From Blasia pusilla (Eukaryota > Marchantiophyta > Marchantiopsida > Blasiales), in contig CM114271.1 of assembly GCA_050084515.1 (NCBI GenBank), positions 36,084,001-36,148,000 on the forward strand: a stretch of DNA of 64,000 nt, written 5' to 3'. The position numbers and the translations under genes were made by a program. This document shows, in pieces, positions 1 to 12,209 of this stretch. Under the pieces are notes generated by a model. It was not told the origin of the DNA, searched no databases, and was given only the letters and a program-made list of their open reading frames with translations. Position 1 is the stretch's first letter, and each line of letters begins with the position of its first letter.

Positions 1-853
1 TCAACATGATTAAGGATATGATATTAACTCCATGACCCAATCTGATGAAGGTCATAATACTAGCCATGTCAAGCCAACGGGTAAGAAAAGAGTTAAGCAT
101 TTACATTTACCGATGAACTCAATTGTGTGAAACCAGTTTTAGGCAACTCGCTTCTCTCCGTATATTCTAGCCCCGTGCCCAAGGACTCCTTTGAGGTACG
201 TTGTTGCACCTGCACATGCTCCTTAAATACATAAATTATGAAATTCATGCATGTGAAAGGATTCATTGCAAATATGGAAATGAAGCAATAATGGAAGTTT
301 TCTACCATTATATAACTTTAGCAAGAAAACTAGGGAATGCCAAGATGACTTACATCAAGTCCATCTAAACCTGCACGGCCGGAGAAATTTAAAGTCTGGA
401 CCTTGGCCCTTGCTCGAGCCATCTTTTCTGCCTTCATTTTGCCTTCCTCGGAGAGCCAATAATCTACTAATCGATTCCATGACTCCTCATTGGTATCAGG
501 GTGACATGGGACTGCTCGATGAGCCCCATGTAATGTCCAATAGTTCTTGACATTGGATCGCTCGGTTTTCAATAGTTGTGCTATTTTTTTCTTCATGAAA
601 TCAAGCGAAAGAGATGATGCACCCACATATGTGTATGCCTCAAGGATATGATTCAAGCAATGACCATGTTGATAGAATTCTGTTTACCAATCTCAATACA
701 TGATAAGTCCAAGTACCTCATCACCCATACCTTCAATTCATTTAGCCAAGGCTCATAACGAGGAACTCTAGGCGACGGAATACCATTTGGCATGAGCTCA
801 CATCTAGGTTTTAAGTTTTGCTCCTTCCTAATGGAGACATCACGAGTCCACAA
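1..853 (-). pseudogene. Transposase_24-type (Ptta/En/Spm) transposase, C-terminal half, copy 1
   Basis: The minus-strand reading from about 853 down to 93 gives a block typical of plant Transposase_24 proteins: NVKNYWTLHGAHR, then a Trp-containing LVDYWLSEEGKMKAEKM helix, then a short Gly-rich stretch. In place of the family's usual THTGGSKSF segment it has LNFSGRAGLDG. Further on, SLGTGLEYTERSELP matches the family's C-terminal pattern that mentions a GY/GLG segment. The frames change near 650 and 330, so it is either broken or split by short introns. It lies downstream of the TNP2 gene on the same strand, as in other En/Spm elements. The protein would bind element ends and act with TNP2 in excision; that role comes from the family. 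Confidence 0.72.
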
Positions 854-1036
854 ATCACGCTTTGTGCGACTCTGCCGCTCTCCTACAAATATACCACCAT
901 CCCAATTCTCAGATATAAAAAATATAGGGCCGACAATTATAAACTCACCAAATCATAATTATGTTGAACTATATTAACTATAAGACCAACTTATACTAGT
1001 AACAATTTCACACCTTTCATAATACAACAACCTATT

Positions 1037-2437
1037 TTAGTATAAATTTGCAAACTTGGAACCAAGTGAGAAGTCACCTTTAGATGCACCTGCTTGCGGG
1101 GTCAAATTTTTTGATGGGCTTGGTGTTGTGCAAGATTGAGACCTACTACGGTATAATTCATCATCCGTATTCCCGTTGGCCAATGGAGGTACCAATGGTG
1201 TTGGGGGCAGCGGTTGGGATGGCCCATGTCCCTTGTGTCCACAAAAGAAATACAATTAACTAGTTAGACTTCCAATTAATTGAATTCCCGTGTGCAAAAC
1301 AAGAAAGAACAGAATAGTAAGCCTGCTTACCCATGGGGGTGGGATGTTCATGGATGATTGAGCTCCATTGGTCCATGGTGGCTGAAATTGACTTCCATAA
1401 CCCATCGGTGATTGCATCATCATTGGTACCCACCACGGCATCGGCTTTGTGCCCATGGGGGTGGATGAGGGGATATGCTTGCGAAGGCATTATGGGTTGT
1501 GATGGAGTTCCATCCATGGGCTGCACATGCAAGTAAATGGATGAATAAACTAAACTAGAGACCATTTGATGAGCAAAGATTAGTGAAGTCATAATGATAG
1601 GCTTCTACCACTCAATTTATTACATACCAATCATACATATAGAGATAGTTGAATATTCCTCCATGTATACAATTACATTACCGCATCGTTTGTATTGGTG
1701 GAATTTTGTACACTTCCTTGTTTGGATGGTTCGATTGGACGCTCCTTTGCTTGTTTGGAAAATTGGACGCTCCTTCAAAACAGACATTTCGTTGTGAGTT
1801 AACAGAGTCGTCATAATTCTGAAATCTGAAGAGAGTAGCAAAACAACAAGATGTGAAGAGAAAGTACCCTCCCATCCTCCAGCCACAAGTCGTCATCCTC
1901 TTGGTCCCCAAGAAGTCCATCTCTAGGAGTGGATTATAATAGGGGTCTTTGGAATCACTATCTGAACAATCTTTTCGAATCTCCTCGGGATTACACTTTG
2001 GTTAGTGGCCTTCTCCTCCAACCGTAAGGCTGCGTCTTTGTGGAAGGAAGGATTCCAAAATGGCAAAGGCTTGCGCTCCTTCACAACCCTTGGAGCAACA
2101 AACCTTCAAAATATGATCACACAAATTTTGTCATATTTTCTAATGTACAACCACTATATGAACATGATACACTTGACCAAATAAAGCAAAAGAAAAAGAT
2201 TATCCAAGATCATACTTACCAATCCTTCAACCCACCAAACAACTCCGCCTCTTTGGCCTTTCTCTCTTTCACTCTACGATTCCTTTCTTCTTCGTATGGA
2301 TTAGGACTTTGTTGAACATTATCTATACCATCCCAAGATGAACTCTGATTGGATTCCATGTTCTCTTCAGTCATATCAGGTACACCGTTCCAAGCGCCTC
2401 CCTCCCTCTGTAGACGACAAGTTAGCAAGAATAACAC
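1037..2437 (-). pseudogene. Transposase_24-type transposase, N-terminal low-complexity part, copy 1
   Basis: The minus-strand frames here encode a Met/Pro/Gln/Trp-rich stretch (for example PWWVPMMMQSPMGYG at about 1450-1400), a segment with CGHKGHGPSQPLPP near 1250, and a charged helical piece ERNRRVKERKAKEAE near 2270. Such low-complexity blocks are common between the N terminus and the Transposase_24 domain. The exon order is uncertain because several stops and frame changes interrupt it. The same blocks are present at 53563-54930 in the second element, which confirms that they belong to the transposon. No enzymatic motif is visible. Confidence 0.5.
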
Positions 2438-2604
2438 CTAACTTGACGGCAATTCGAGAGTTCTACTTGTTGCCGTAGAGTTTCATTCCATTATGCCCAA
2501 CAACACCAGAATTCACTTACATCCTCGTAACAAAAGTCAATTATTTGAATCATAAAAAAAAAAAAACACAATGATGAGTACCAAAGAAACAACTATGAAT
2601 TAAT

Positions 2605-5600
2605 CTAATCTGATTCTGAGTTATTAGAGTCTGAATCAACATCTTCTATCATATCGCATACATGGATTATTGGCACATGTTGCACATCCACTCTAGCTGT
2701 TTCCATCTCTGCATCACTTAGGACTCTAGCTCCTAAGGTACTTGCATCTAGTAGATTCCCTGGTTCCATGCATGTGGCATGGAAGGTGGGCAAAACATTA
2801 CAAGCTCCATCTAGCGACTCTAAGTCATCAAAATAAACTCTCCGAGCTCTAGCTTCCTTCCTCATTACCACTTTCCATCCTCCACCCTCATCGGCATCTC
2901 CATAAAACACTTGTTGCACTTGTGATGGGAAAACAAATGGCTGGTGATCTAATGGCTCGCATGACCTCAAGTTGGCCATGAGAAAAACCCTCCTTATCTA
3001 ATTTCATGGATCCTACTCTTGAATCCCAATTTGCTTTAACCCACCGCCCTCGCATTAGTATTATGGGTTGTTCTACAACCCCATAATCAAGTAAGAGAAT
3101 ATCAACCAACACCCCAAGGTATGAGTATAGACAATTCTGGTTGGAACTTTTTTCATCAACAAATCGCACCTATTCCACTATCATAAGTAGAGAAGGGTGT
3201 CGCACCACTTGGCCCTTCTACCCTGAAGTGGTTTCCGTAGGCTTTCATACTCTTGAATGACAATGCCCTACTATTAGGAGGTATAGCTAACGATAGTAGG
3301 TGAGCATCAGGATCTTTTGAGTTGTCAATTGCATCCTGTGTAATGGCAAGCGAATCCACTTTTCAAAAGGAATGTCTCTCGAACATGACTGATATTTCTG
3401 TTCAATAACAATGTTAATGGTATAAGTACATTCTTTTGTATTTAATGTGTCAATACCAAAATAATATACACTTTGAGAGTCCGAACTGTAATTCACATAA
3501 CTATAACCTTGAAAAGCATATATTGGAGAGTTTTACCTTTGCCAATCAACCATGACCTCTGTATTATGCAACACATAATGATGTGCTAAGTTGATCATTT
3601 TCTGAAAGTCGAACCGGAGTGCTGCACCTTCTAGCTCCTCACCAACAACCCCTCTTCCTCCCCATCATCCCACACTCGCGTCCGCACGTCTTCAAACCTT
3701 TTCATATACTCGGTCACAAACCCTAATGCCTCGTCCTTCACATACCCTTCTCGCCATACATCCCTCTGGTCTAGCTTTAGACCGTACATATTTCTTCATG
3801 TACCCCATATATCGCTCCATTGGATACATCCATCGACATGCTCATGGCCACACATGTCCAACTCTTCTACGACATGAATCAACAAATGTGTCATCACGTC
3901 GAAGAAAGATGGAGGGAAGTGCATTTCAAACAGACAAAGGGTTATGGCAATCTCTTCCAAGAGTTTGTCAAATAAAGCTGGATCATACACCTTTGTGTAC
4001 ACACCATTCTAAAAATGCCGGATAATCTAATAACCACCATTCTCACGTGGTCTTTCAAAGACCACGGATGCAATAAGGAAGGACTTTTTGAATGAAGACA
4101 TGGTAATCATGTGATTTCATATTGCCCAATTTTCGATTAACCACATGCTTGGAGAGTTCTCCACAATATCCAGATGGCACTTTCAAGTTTTGAATCCTCG
4201 AAAGGAAAGTGTTCAAGTCATGGGGAGATAGACAATAATCGGAAACTGGTTTAAGCAAAACTTGGGGTTTACTAGGATGGGGTTGCAACCACAAATGGGA
4301 TCGAATCCCACGGGCCTCCAGATCTCTCCTTACTTTCACAGTATCTTTCACTCCAAATAAGGTCTTGACTAGATTCTCAACGATATTCTTCTCAACGTGC
4401 ATTACATCTAACGTATGGCGTATAAGCAAATTCTGATTGTATCGTCAAGGAAGCATGGACATCTCACAACTTCAACATGATAGCTAATATTCACAATCAA
4501 ATAAAACAAAAGCCATCCTCCTCTATAGCCACTATTTCATAACATAAAGAATGGATAATACAGAGAAGGAGCAGGATACTCGCCAATATGGCAACGAATA
4601 TAGTATACTCAGCCTTTTCACCCCAGTTCTCTTGTAGGGATCAGTAGGGCCGTCTTCTCGACCCCCACTCTCATCATATGCATGTTTTTCATTTGCCCAT
4701 CCAATAATCTCTCTGGAAAGTAGTCTAGGCACGCGTGGTCTAAGTTCTGCACTCCCGTTGAAGTGAGATCCATACCTGCGGGTCCTCCATGGATGGCTCA
4801 ATGGGAGATATCGACGATGACAACCGTATATGGGCTTGCCACAAGACTTTGAAAAATCAGAATCCACTCGAGGCCGCATATAGTACATCCTAATTTTCCA
4901 CCATGGCTCGCTTGACTATAGTTCCGTATGTTAGGGTAATCATTTATGGTCCATAGTAAGGTAGCCCTGAACATGAAGTTCCAACTTCCGCCTACCTTCC
5001 GGACGTCATGAAATTGAACCCCTTTCCACAATTCTTGGAACTCTTCCACTAGAGGAAGCAAGTATGTGTCTATGTTTTTCCCATTTACACTTTCCTTTCT
5101 GGTATGATCAAAGAGAGCATCACAAAGAATTTTTTTGTCGGAGCCAGGAGGCAAGTTATAATTAACAAGAAGCACGGGCCATGTTGACCACGAACTCGAC
5201 TTGTCTGAAAATGGATTCACTCCGTCCAAAGCTAGCCCAAAACTCGCAATTCCTCTTCTCCTCGGCAAAGTCCGGATATAAGTTGTCCATGTGGCGCCAT
5301 GACTTGCAATCTGTATGTCTTACTAAGCTATCCTTGCTCTCGATTCAAGGGGCCCATGTTAACAATTCAGACAACGTCTTGCATCTAAACATACGTCTCA
5401 TCCGAGGTATGACAGAAAATGCCTTAATACCTTACATGGTACCAACGTTCTACCCACTTTCCGGAACCTTGGTTTCCCACATAATGGACAGATCTCGACT
5501 TCACCAAATCACCCCGAATAAAACACATCCACCGACACGCATGAATCTTTGTTGTAACCTAAGCCTAGTTTACCAATGAGTTTTTTGCTACATAATAACT

Positions 5601-6390
5601 CGGTGGCACCAAGTTCCTATTTGGTAGGACCAACTTACAAAGGAGTTTCAGAAATTCGTCAATAGCTACATTTGGGACGCCATGGGTGGTTTGAATGTTA
5701 AATAGTAACATGACAAAAGCCAAAACAGATGTTTTTCTTTGTAGGGAACAAGGGTTTGCAAGCTTCAAACCAAGCTCCTCATATTCATCTCCATGATTGA
5801 ATGGTGGTTCTTCGTTTGATATTCCCTTCGGTAATTCATCGATGAGAGAGATGTCTCTTGATTTCATCCTCGTGTATATGGTGATATTTCTGGAAAATAT
5901 CATTGAGCATTTTATGAACGTCAATATGCTCGTCTATATCTGCCATGGAAGATCTCTCCCTTCCATCCACATGGAAGGTGGGGGCTGACTCCATTGTCTT
6001 ATCCTCTTGGCTTCTTTTTTCAGCAAGATCATGCATAAGCCACTCCTCATCTGAAGAGTCCCATCCATCCCTAGATTTTGGCACTCGACAAAGCACCGAG
6101 CATCCATTTTTTCTCAAATGTGCTTCCACCTTGCCGATGGACAACGTAGACCCACCCTTACAGTCATTGCACGGACACCGCAATCTTTTACAACCCAAAG
6201 ACACTAGCACGTGTGCTTTCCGTTGCCACAACTTGGAATCATGTGCCTTTACTCTAACTAGGTGGTTCAAATCCATTCTAAGGGATTGAAGTAGATTCCA
6301 AAGCGTGAATGAAACATTCCAAACACATCCAAAACCATGACATCTTGCCTCAATAACAAATTCCATAAACCATGGTGGCTGAGCTATCAT
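2605..6390 (-). pseudogene. TNP2-type CACTA transposase, copy 1
   Basis: Blocks appear in the order expected for plant TNP2, reading the minus strand. 6390-5836 is a transposase-associated N-domain with RCPCNDCKGG and a KVEAHLRKNG helix. About 5579-5270 is the cysteine-containing region before the core. 5268-4798 is the TNP2 core with DGVNPF, WPVLLVNYNLPP, LLPLVEEFQELW and LLWTINDYP. 4429-4055 has LDVMHVEKNIVENLV and KSHDYHVFIQKVLP. 4002-3796 is DUF4218-like, with LFEMHFPPSFFDVMTHLLIH. 3359-2888 is DUF4216-like. 2979-2605 holds FVFPSQVQQVFY and ends in an acidic tail at a true stop. Frameshifts separate most blocks, so I call it a pseudogene or an error-containing copy. TNP2 proteins carry out excision and insertion of CACTA elements. 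Confidence 0.85.
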
Positions 6391-7229
6391 CCGAATGCAT
6401 ACTCACGTGAAGTCAAGACAAGTATGATAAGGCACGTATACCTAACCTGGTTCTTATTTCGATGGAGATCTCAATCATCACTAACAATCCTCACCGATGC
6501 GGTCCAATGCTTCCAACGACATTCTGAATGACAATTGTAACACACCCAAATTCAGATAATGACTCAGTCCTTTGATATGTACACTTCATCATGGCCTCGT
6601 CTAATAAATGTTTCCAGCGAATCAGTCTTTGATGAATGCACAAGAGAACTGAATCTGGAGACATAATCTATGTGCCCCTTTCCTTAGTTGGGATCTTTTG
6701 TCCGATTGGAAATTGGTAAAACATAACTCGAACTGATTATTCATGTTTATCTATTGAGCTTTCTGCTTCAAAGAATGAGTTGGTTTCATCGATTATCTAG
6801 TTTAATGCTCTACATTTAATCACTGCGACTCGGTTGGAAACTTTAACTTTTGTTTCAGGAGAAATTGGTGGAAATCTTGAGTAATACTGTAATAGAGTGA
6901 AGGGCCATGAAGACGAGGTGAGTAGACTACTTTTGAGGACACAAATCCCAATCAATCTTTCTAGCATGAAGTAGTTCTACTTGACGCTTTAAGATGAAGT
7001 AGTTCCCAAGAATTGACGCTTAATATTTCTCTGAATAGACAAGAATTAGGCGCAGATTTTTCAATCTATCACTCGGACCAGCGCTCCCGTTCCACACTTT
7101 GGGGACATAGCTCGAAAGGGTAAAATGATTTACATGATTCTATAGCGCTGATGTCATGTGTTTTGGGTGGAGCGCAAATGCAGCTGCCATTCTTTGAGAA
7201 GGAAAGAGAGAGTGAGGTAGTAGAATCGA
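6391..7229. other. Intergenic region between divergent genes of CACTA copy 1
   Basis: This stretch lies between the 5' end of the minus-strand TNP2 gene and the plus-strand captured gene. No long ORF is visible. A pyrimidine-rich TTTTGTTTCAG at about 6848-6858 followed by GAGAAATTGG looks like a plant splice acceptor on the plus strand, so part of it may be leader or intron of the captured gene. It is nearly identical to 58943-59796. Confidence 0.4.
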
Positions 7230-7925
7230 GCTCCGAAGAGAGTTAATGCACACTCAAGAGCACTCCGTGTAGCTCAAGAAAGACGAGCGACTCACGATAA
7301 AGGACAAGGATGGTCCGAGTGCACATGACTCTGGTGTGACTTCGGTCCTCGGCGTGGGCATGCGGATGATGGGCAAGGTGAAACAAGACGTAACACCCTT
7401 GAAGTGGAGAATGAAGAATTATGCAAAGAATCTGTTTCATACCCTAAAACACCTTCACCTGGTCTACCATCGAACGAGCTTCTCAAGCGGAGAGCGGGTC
7501 CAAAGCGACTTTCAGATCATCAAGAAAATTCTCTTAAAGCACAACCGGACTCGAATTGTTGGCATCCGAACAAAGAATTGGTAGCGAGATCTTAGAAGCA
7601 CAATCAAAGAGACTCAGAACGCGGTTAGAATTGGAACAGAGACATTCCAAACATGAGTCGAGTTACAAAATAAATTAGCAAACATTCAGGGCCGTGAGTC
7701 CGAACTTCAAAAGCGAGATAGTACTCTGCAAGAGCGCTACAAGAGCAAGTCCGTTAGTCTAATGAGCAAAGAACTTGTCGCCAAAATGTAAACAGAGGGC
7801 TTCTTTGAAAGTCCGAACGACTCTACTAATGAACTTCAGAGTGAGTGAAGCGTGCCAATGAACAAGTTGAAACGTTGAAGGAGCAAAATCACTCGTTGTC
7901 CGAGATCACAGAGAGCGATCGAATC
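7230..7925 (+). pseudogene. Coiled-coil-rich fragment upstream of the PPR part, copy 1
   Basis: Short plus-strand frames are rich in Glu, Gln, Lys and Leu with heptad-like spacing, for example GRESELQKRDSTLQER at about 7690-7740. The other copy reads its N terminus more cleanly (MHTQEQLRVAQEKTQL from 59797). No PPR repeat is visible in this part. It may derive from a second host gene encoding a long coiled coil; I cannot say which. Several one- and two-base differences from the second copy shift the frame, so neither copy reads through. Confidence 0.42.
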
Positions 7926-7939
7926 TGAAATTAAGGCGA

Positions 7940-9420
7940 TGCTAGCATCATCGCAGAGCAATGTACTATAATGCAAGCCGAGATGATTCTATTATCCCGA
8001 TTGCAATGGTTGATTGCCTTGGCAAGGTGGCCAATTTCGAGTGCCGCATGAAATCTATTTTTGAGATGAAAGAGAAGGGTCATTCGTTGGACGTGGTTTT
8101 CTACACAAGAATGATTGATATTTGTGGGAAGTGTGGTTACTATGAAAAAGCCGTTGAGTTCTATGATGAAATGCGAAGGTTGGAGTGGAGCCAAATATAT
8201 TTACTTATAACACTCTCATCAATTGCTTGGGAAAATATGGCAATCATCCGCTGCTCACCAAATTGTTTTGTGAGATGCTGCAGCGGCGTGGTTGTGAGCC
8301 TAATGTAGTCACTTACAACACCCTCATAGATCTTTACTCTAAAGCGGGCAAACGAGAACTTAGCATGGAAATCTTGAAAGCTACAAGCAACACGGTATCC
8401 GGCCAGACTCGGGTACTTTCATCACAATGATGGAAACTCTCGTGGGCAAGCAACAAGAAGTTGAGAATATGTTACGGAAGATGAAGGAAGTGGGCATGAT
8501 GTCGGGCTTCCAACATACAATATCTTGATTGATATGTGGGGCAAAGCAGGTAACATTGAGAAGATAATTTTCGGCACAAGGACTTATTAGATTCAGGTTA
8601 ACCCTGGACTACGTCACTCTTAGAAGCATGATATCTACTTATTTAAGAGTGCATATGTATGATCTTTGTGAAAAATGATCATTGATACTATGTCCACATT
8701 GGGCATCGCATGATTGACTCTAGCATGAGTGCAATACTCCTTCAACATTGCTCGGGGCTAGAACACCGGGAACATGTGGATGGTCTGCTGAGTGTGCTAG
8801 CAAACACGAGACACCCGCTTATGCCTTTGTAATCACTCTAATTGGATCTCAAGTGAGGACATCACAAAGATATTGTGAACGCTTCTTTGATTCTTTGCCA
8901 TCGAAGAGAAGGATGGTAAATTAATGTTCCTTGATGCTTTGATCATGTTCCTCCACAATCTCATTTTGCAAAGTGGAAGCAGGGTGTGTTTGGGACTATC
9001 TTTGTTAGCCATGACTTCTTTCCTCAAGCTGTTACCATACAAACTACACCTAGTCATTGGTTTATGGACTTTCATACCATGTTAGTTGGGAGAGCATTAG
9101 TTGCCCTCACAAGGACCTTAGCCACATTCAGGGGATGCTATGATTACGATTTAACTCTGTACCGGATCAGGTCTTTATTATTACCGGTGGGGCAAAGGAA
9201 GCAGGGTGCTGGATGTTCAACAGTCAAACAAGCTGCCCAAGAGAAGTTGTATGCCCTCCGATCTCCTTTCTATGTGAGTGGGATGAACTTGGGTTGCTTT
9301 TTTTTTGCGAAGGGGAACCTTTTCTTGATTGGGTGCAGTGACTTACTCGGGACTAAGCTACCACTATGGATACAAGTTAATGCTACTCCTTGGGTCACCA
9401 AGTGACGCTTGAGAAAATCA
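7940..9420 (+). pseudogene. PPR-SMR gene fragment captured in CACTA copy 1
   Basis: The plus-strand frames contain P-type pentatricopeptide repeats: DVVFYTRMIDICGKCGYYEK (about 8090-8150), NIFTYNTLINCLGKYGN (8190-8240, two frames), and GCEPNVVTYNTLIDLYSKAG (8290-8350). After about 500 bases come an SMR-like part, HWFMDFHTMLVGRALVALTR (about 9055-9115), and a C-terminal piece, SPFYVSGMNLGCFFF (9255-9310). PPR followed by a C-terminal SMR domain is the architecture of plant organellar proteins such as GUN1, pTAC2 and SVR7. Frameshifts at about 8190, 8420 and 8600 break it. Its place between the TNP2 gene and the terminus of a CACTA element indicates gene capture. Confidence 0.75.
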
Positions 9421-9511
9421 TCTTATTTCGTGCTACAAAGTTCACTTTCGAGTTGCCCTCGCATTGCCTGCCTCATCATCTTTCAACTTCCTTCCCTCAA
9501 TCGTCTCGCCC

Positions 9512-9660
9512 ACTTGTTAGTAGGGTGCGGGAGCTTGCAAACGCTGAACCTCAATCGTGTGCAAAGCCTTCAAAACCTCTAAAGCCCTTTGTTAGTAGGG
9601 TGCAGGAGCTTTTAAAACGCGGGAATGTGCAAAGCCTTCAAAACCGAATCGCATCGCACT
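9512..9660. repeat. Imperfect tandem duplication, unit about 80 bp
   Basis: The string GTTAGTAGGGTGC(G/A)GGAGCTT occurs at about 9516 and again at about 9593. Each copy is followed by a similar stretch ending in GTGCAAAGCCTTCAAAACC. The repeat lies just after the point (9443) where the similarity with the second CACTA copy ends. The plus-strand frame reads through both units (SRVRELANAE, SRVQELLKRG), but I recognise no family. Confidence 0.6.
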
Positions 9661-9739
9661 TAAAAAAGAGCCAAAGCCTAGGTCCTTGCCACGGCACACT
9701 CAACATGTCAAATAAGCCTACAACCTGACTTTGATTGCC

Positions 9740-11060
9740 ATGTTGGCATAGAAAAAAATGTGATACTCTAGGTGCCCATTCACATGGTGCTAAATTGTTG
9801 TCCATTCTTTTAGCATCCATAAAAATTTGGTGGAGAGATGACCTAAAAATGTTGACCACATTGAGTTGGTTATAATTCCAAGTAGTAAATACCTACCCGT
9901 TTGCTTTGCTACATTAAGCATATGAAAAAAAATTTACACAAAATCCAAACATGCATGCCCGTGATATAAGTAAGAAGGCCCAAATAAGTCTTGAAGATTA
10001 GAGGGGTGGAGGTCACATCGTCAAAGAAAAACCACGCAAGAAATCTCACTCGAGAAAAATGGAAGGAGCACTAGGAACATTACTTGTAAGTTACTCCTCT
10101 TCCACTTTCTTGTTCATTTGATGTTCTTATCCTCCAAAACAAGCCCATAAATCATGAAACTTGATCACACCATGCCCTTCACGTTAGGACCAAGGGGGAA
10201 AAAAATAAAACCCCAAATGCTTCTTGGGGTTTGGGAGTTAAAAATCAAAAACCCTTAGCTCAGGTCTTCATTTTTTAATGCAGCATGGAGAATTCTATAT
10301 AAGATCTACACCGTCCAAGTTCAAGAGGGGCATGACCATCCACAAATTTCCAGGTTTAAGCTCCATCCAACGGTGGCATCAAATGATAAGTGGCAACAAA
10401 GGTGAAAAATGGAAGGAGGACTAGGAAAAAGACTTGTAAGTCACTCCTCTTCCACTTTCTCCTTCATTTGATGTTCCTTCTCCTCCTAAACAAGCCCATA
10501 AATCATGAAACTTGATCACACCATGCCCTTCATGGTCAGGGCCCCAAGGAAAAAAATAAAACCCCCTCAACCAAGAGTCGAAAAAAAAAGAAACGGTTCC
10601 TAGATAGCCACCCCAACCCCACGAACACAGGGAAGAAGAAAAAACTTCAAATGATCACTCACACATTGAATAAAAAATCGTAATCCCTAAATAAGGACTT
10701 TGATTTTTGGTACTAGCATAGAGGGCTATGGGATAGATCCGAACCGTTGCAATTGTGGAGGCATTAAATAACAAGGCATGTGCCAACTTTCAAGACCATC
10801 CAATGGTTGGAAGAAGAGTCAACACCATAATAACATGAAATTGCAACAAGGATTCGAAACAATCCTACTTAATGCCCTCCTCCCCCATCATGACACCTCT
10901 TTTTCGACCCTCCCACCTCAACGAGGGGTCCAGTAACAGAGAGAATTAATGCAAAGTCTTGTGCTTACTTTTATCACCATCTTATGGTTGGATGAAAATA
11001 TATCTCCATGTTAACATGAAAATGACACAAGGACTCTGAATAATCCTACTCAAAATGGGA
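9740..11060. repeat. Right subterminal region of CACTA copy 1 with direct repeats
   Basis: A block at 10052-10225 (AAAAATGGAAGGAG to AAAATAAAACCCC) is repeated at about 10407-10567, offset near 358 bp. A second pair, at 10780-10880 and 10960-11050, shares CCATC-n-ATGGTTGGA and CAATCCTACTYAA. No credible ORF is present. Repeat-filled subterminal DNA is usual for CACTA elements. Confidence 0.6.
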
Positions 11061-11069
11061 GCATGAAAT

Positions 11070-11298
11070 CATTTAAACATATGAGTCGTTCTTTATGACT
11101 CATCTTTACTAGGCGAGTGAAACAAGTCTGACTCGTCGTGACTAGTGGGTATTGAAAACTTCTTTAGTCATAAGGAGATGACTCAATGAGTTGTACGACC
11201 CTAAATTTTATGACTAAACCATTTAAGTACTAATTTGAGTCATTCTTTTGGTGAGTCATTTAAAGTCTAGTCATAAAAACCACCCATTTCTTCTAGTG
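11070..11298. repeat. Right terminal inverted repeat and subterminal motif array
   Basis: Many short copies of ATGACTA/TAGTCAT and GACTC/GAGTC lie in both orientations. They lead to the terminal sequence whose complement is CACTAGAAGAAAT at 11298-11286. The last CACTA base is 11298. The next bases continue a gypsy reverse-transcriptase frame, so the boundary is fixed independently by the disrupted target. Such subterminal motifs are binding sites for the TnpA-type protein in the best-studied CACTA elements. Confidence 0.85.
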
Positions 11299-11880
11299 GT
11301 GTTTGCGCATTCATGGGATTGGCGAACTTCTATCGGCGATACGTCAAGGGATTCAGTTCGATTGCGAAGCCGCTGACCTTGCTCACCAAGGTGGATCACG
11401 AGTGGCACAGGGGATGAGCGGGGAGCGAGCATTTCGATTGCTCAGGGCGGGTTGGCGTCCGCACCCATCTTGAGGAGACCGATCGGGCGTCCTTTCCAAT
11501 TGCACCTGATTGGAGCATGTTGGGGCTTGGAGCGGTGCTCACCCACCATGATGATGAGGGTAGAGAGTTTGTGGTGGCTTACGCTAGTCGCTCGAACAAC
11601 GCTGCAGAGGCGAAGTACAGCTCGTATGAGGATGAGTGCTTGGTTGCGGTGTGGGCTGTCGCGCATTTTAGGTGTTACTTATTCGGCAACCCCTTTACCA
11701 TCATCATCGATCATCAACCACCGAAGTGGTTGATGGAGTCCGACAAGCTTGGGGAAGCTTGCGAGATGGGCTCTGTTGTTGCAGGAGTATGATTTTCGGT
11801 GGTACATAGACCTGGAACGCTCAACCACGATGCGAGATGGGTTGAGTCGTAACCCATGCCCGAGTCGCCGAGATCGGATC
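11299..11880 (+). pseudogene. Gypsy reverse transcriptase C-end and RNase H, PHD-gypsy element 1
   Basis: The first codons after the CACTA terminus read [16 protein letters not shown], the conserved motif after the reverse-transcriptase palm in Ty3/gypsy elements. It is followed by [10 protein letters not shown] and a stop at about 11416. RNase H follows with VVAYASRSNNAAEAKYSSYE (about 11570-11630), ECLVAVWAVAHFRCYLFGNP and DHQPPKWLM (about 11710-11735). Then a frame change leads to LARWALLLQEYDF and DGLSRNP, the usual end of RNase H. It is non-functional as read. Confidence 0.85.
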
Positions 11881-12209
11881 GGAGCTCGATGGCATGGAGA
11901 GAGTGATGAGGAGTCGGTGCCAGGATGGCACGCGTCAGCCTATTTAGGCATGTTGGCTATGGAGAGCAGTGTGGAGACTTCGATGGCGAGGTCTAGTGGA
12001 GAGTCTTTGGATCCCGAGGCCGGTGAGGACCACGACAAGTGGCGAGATATTCATGATGATGGAGTAGTCTTAGAGTACCTTCGCATCGTTTGGCGACCTT
12101 GCGAGCACCATGGATGCTAGAGAGCGGATCGGATCTCTGGCCGGGCCAGACGGTTCCGTTGGGAGGGGACACATGTTTTGAGGGTTTGGGAGGATGGCGA
12201 GTGGCGTGA

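Larger units (their letters stand above)
1..11298 (-). mobile_element. CACTA (En/Spm-like) DNA transposon, copy 1, right part
   Basis: The left end lies outside the window. The right terminus at 11298 reads, on the reverse strand, CACTAGAAGAAAT followed by a T-rich stretch and ATGACTAG. The left terminus of the second copy at 50069 has the same pattern, so these are the two terminal inverted repeats of one family. Inside are two minus-strand transposase genes (Transposase_24 type and TNP2 type) and a plus-strand captured gene fragment. Positions 1-9443 are repeated almost exactly at 52571-61996 in the same orientation. The transposases are broken as read, so the copy is probably non-autonomous. 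Confidence 0.88.

Noticed and set aside
7961-9405. Functional host PPR-SMR gene
   Set aside because: Repeats are in several frames, the middle is lost, and an equally broken copy lies at 60500-61963 inside a second CACTA element. It is a captured fragment.
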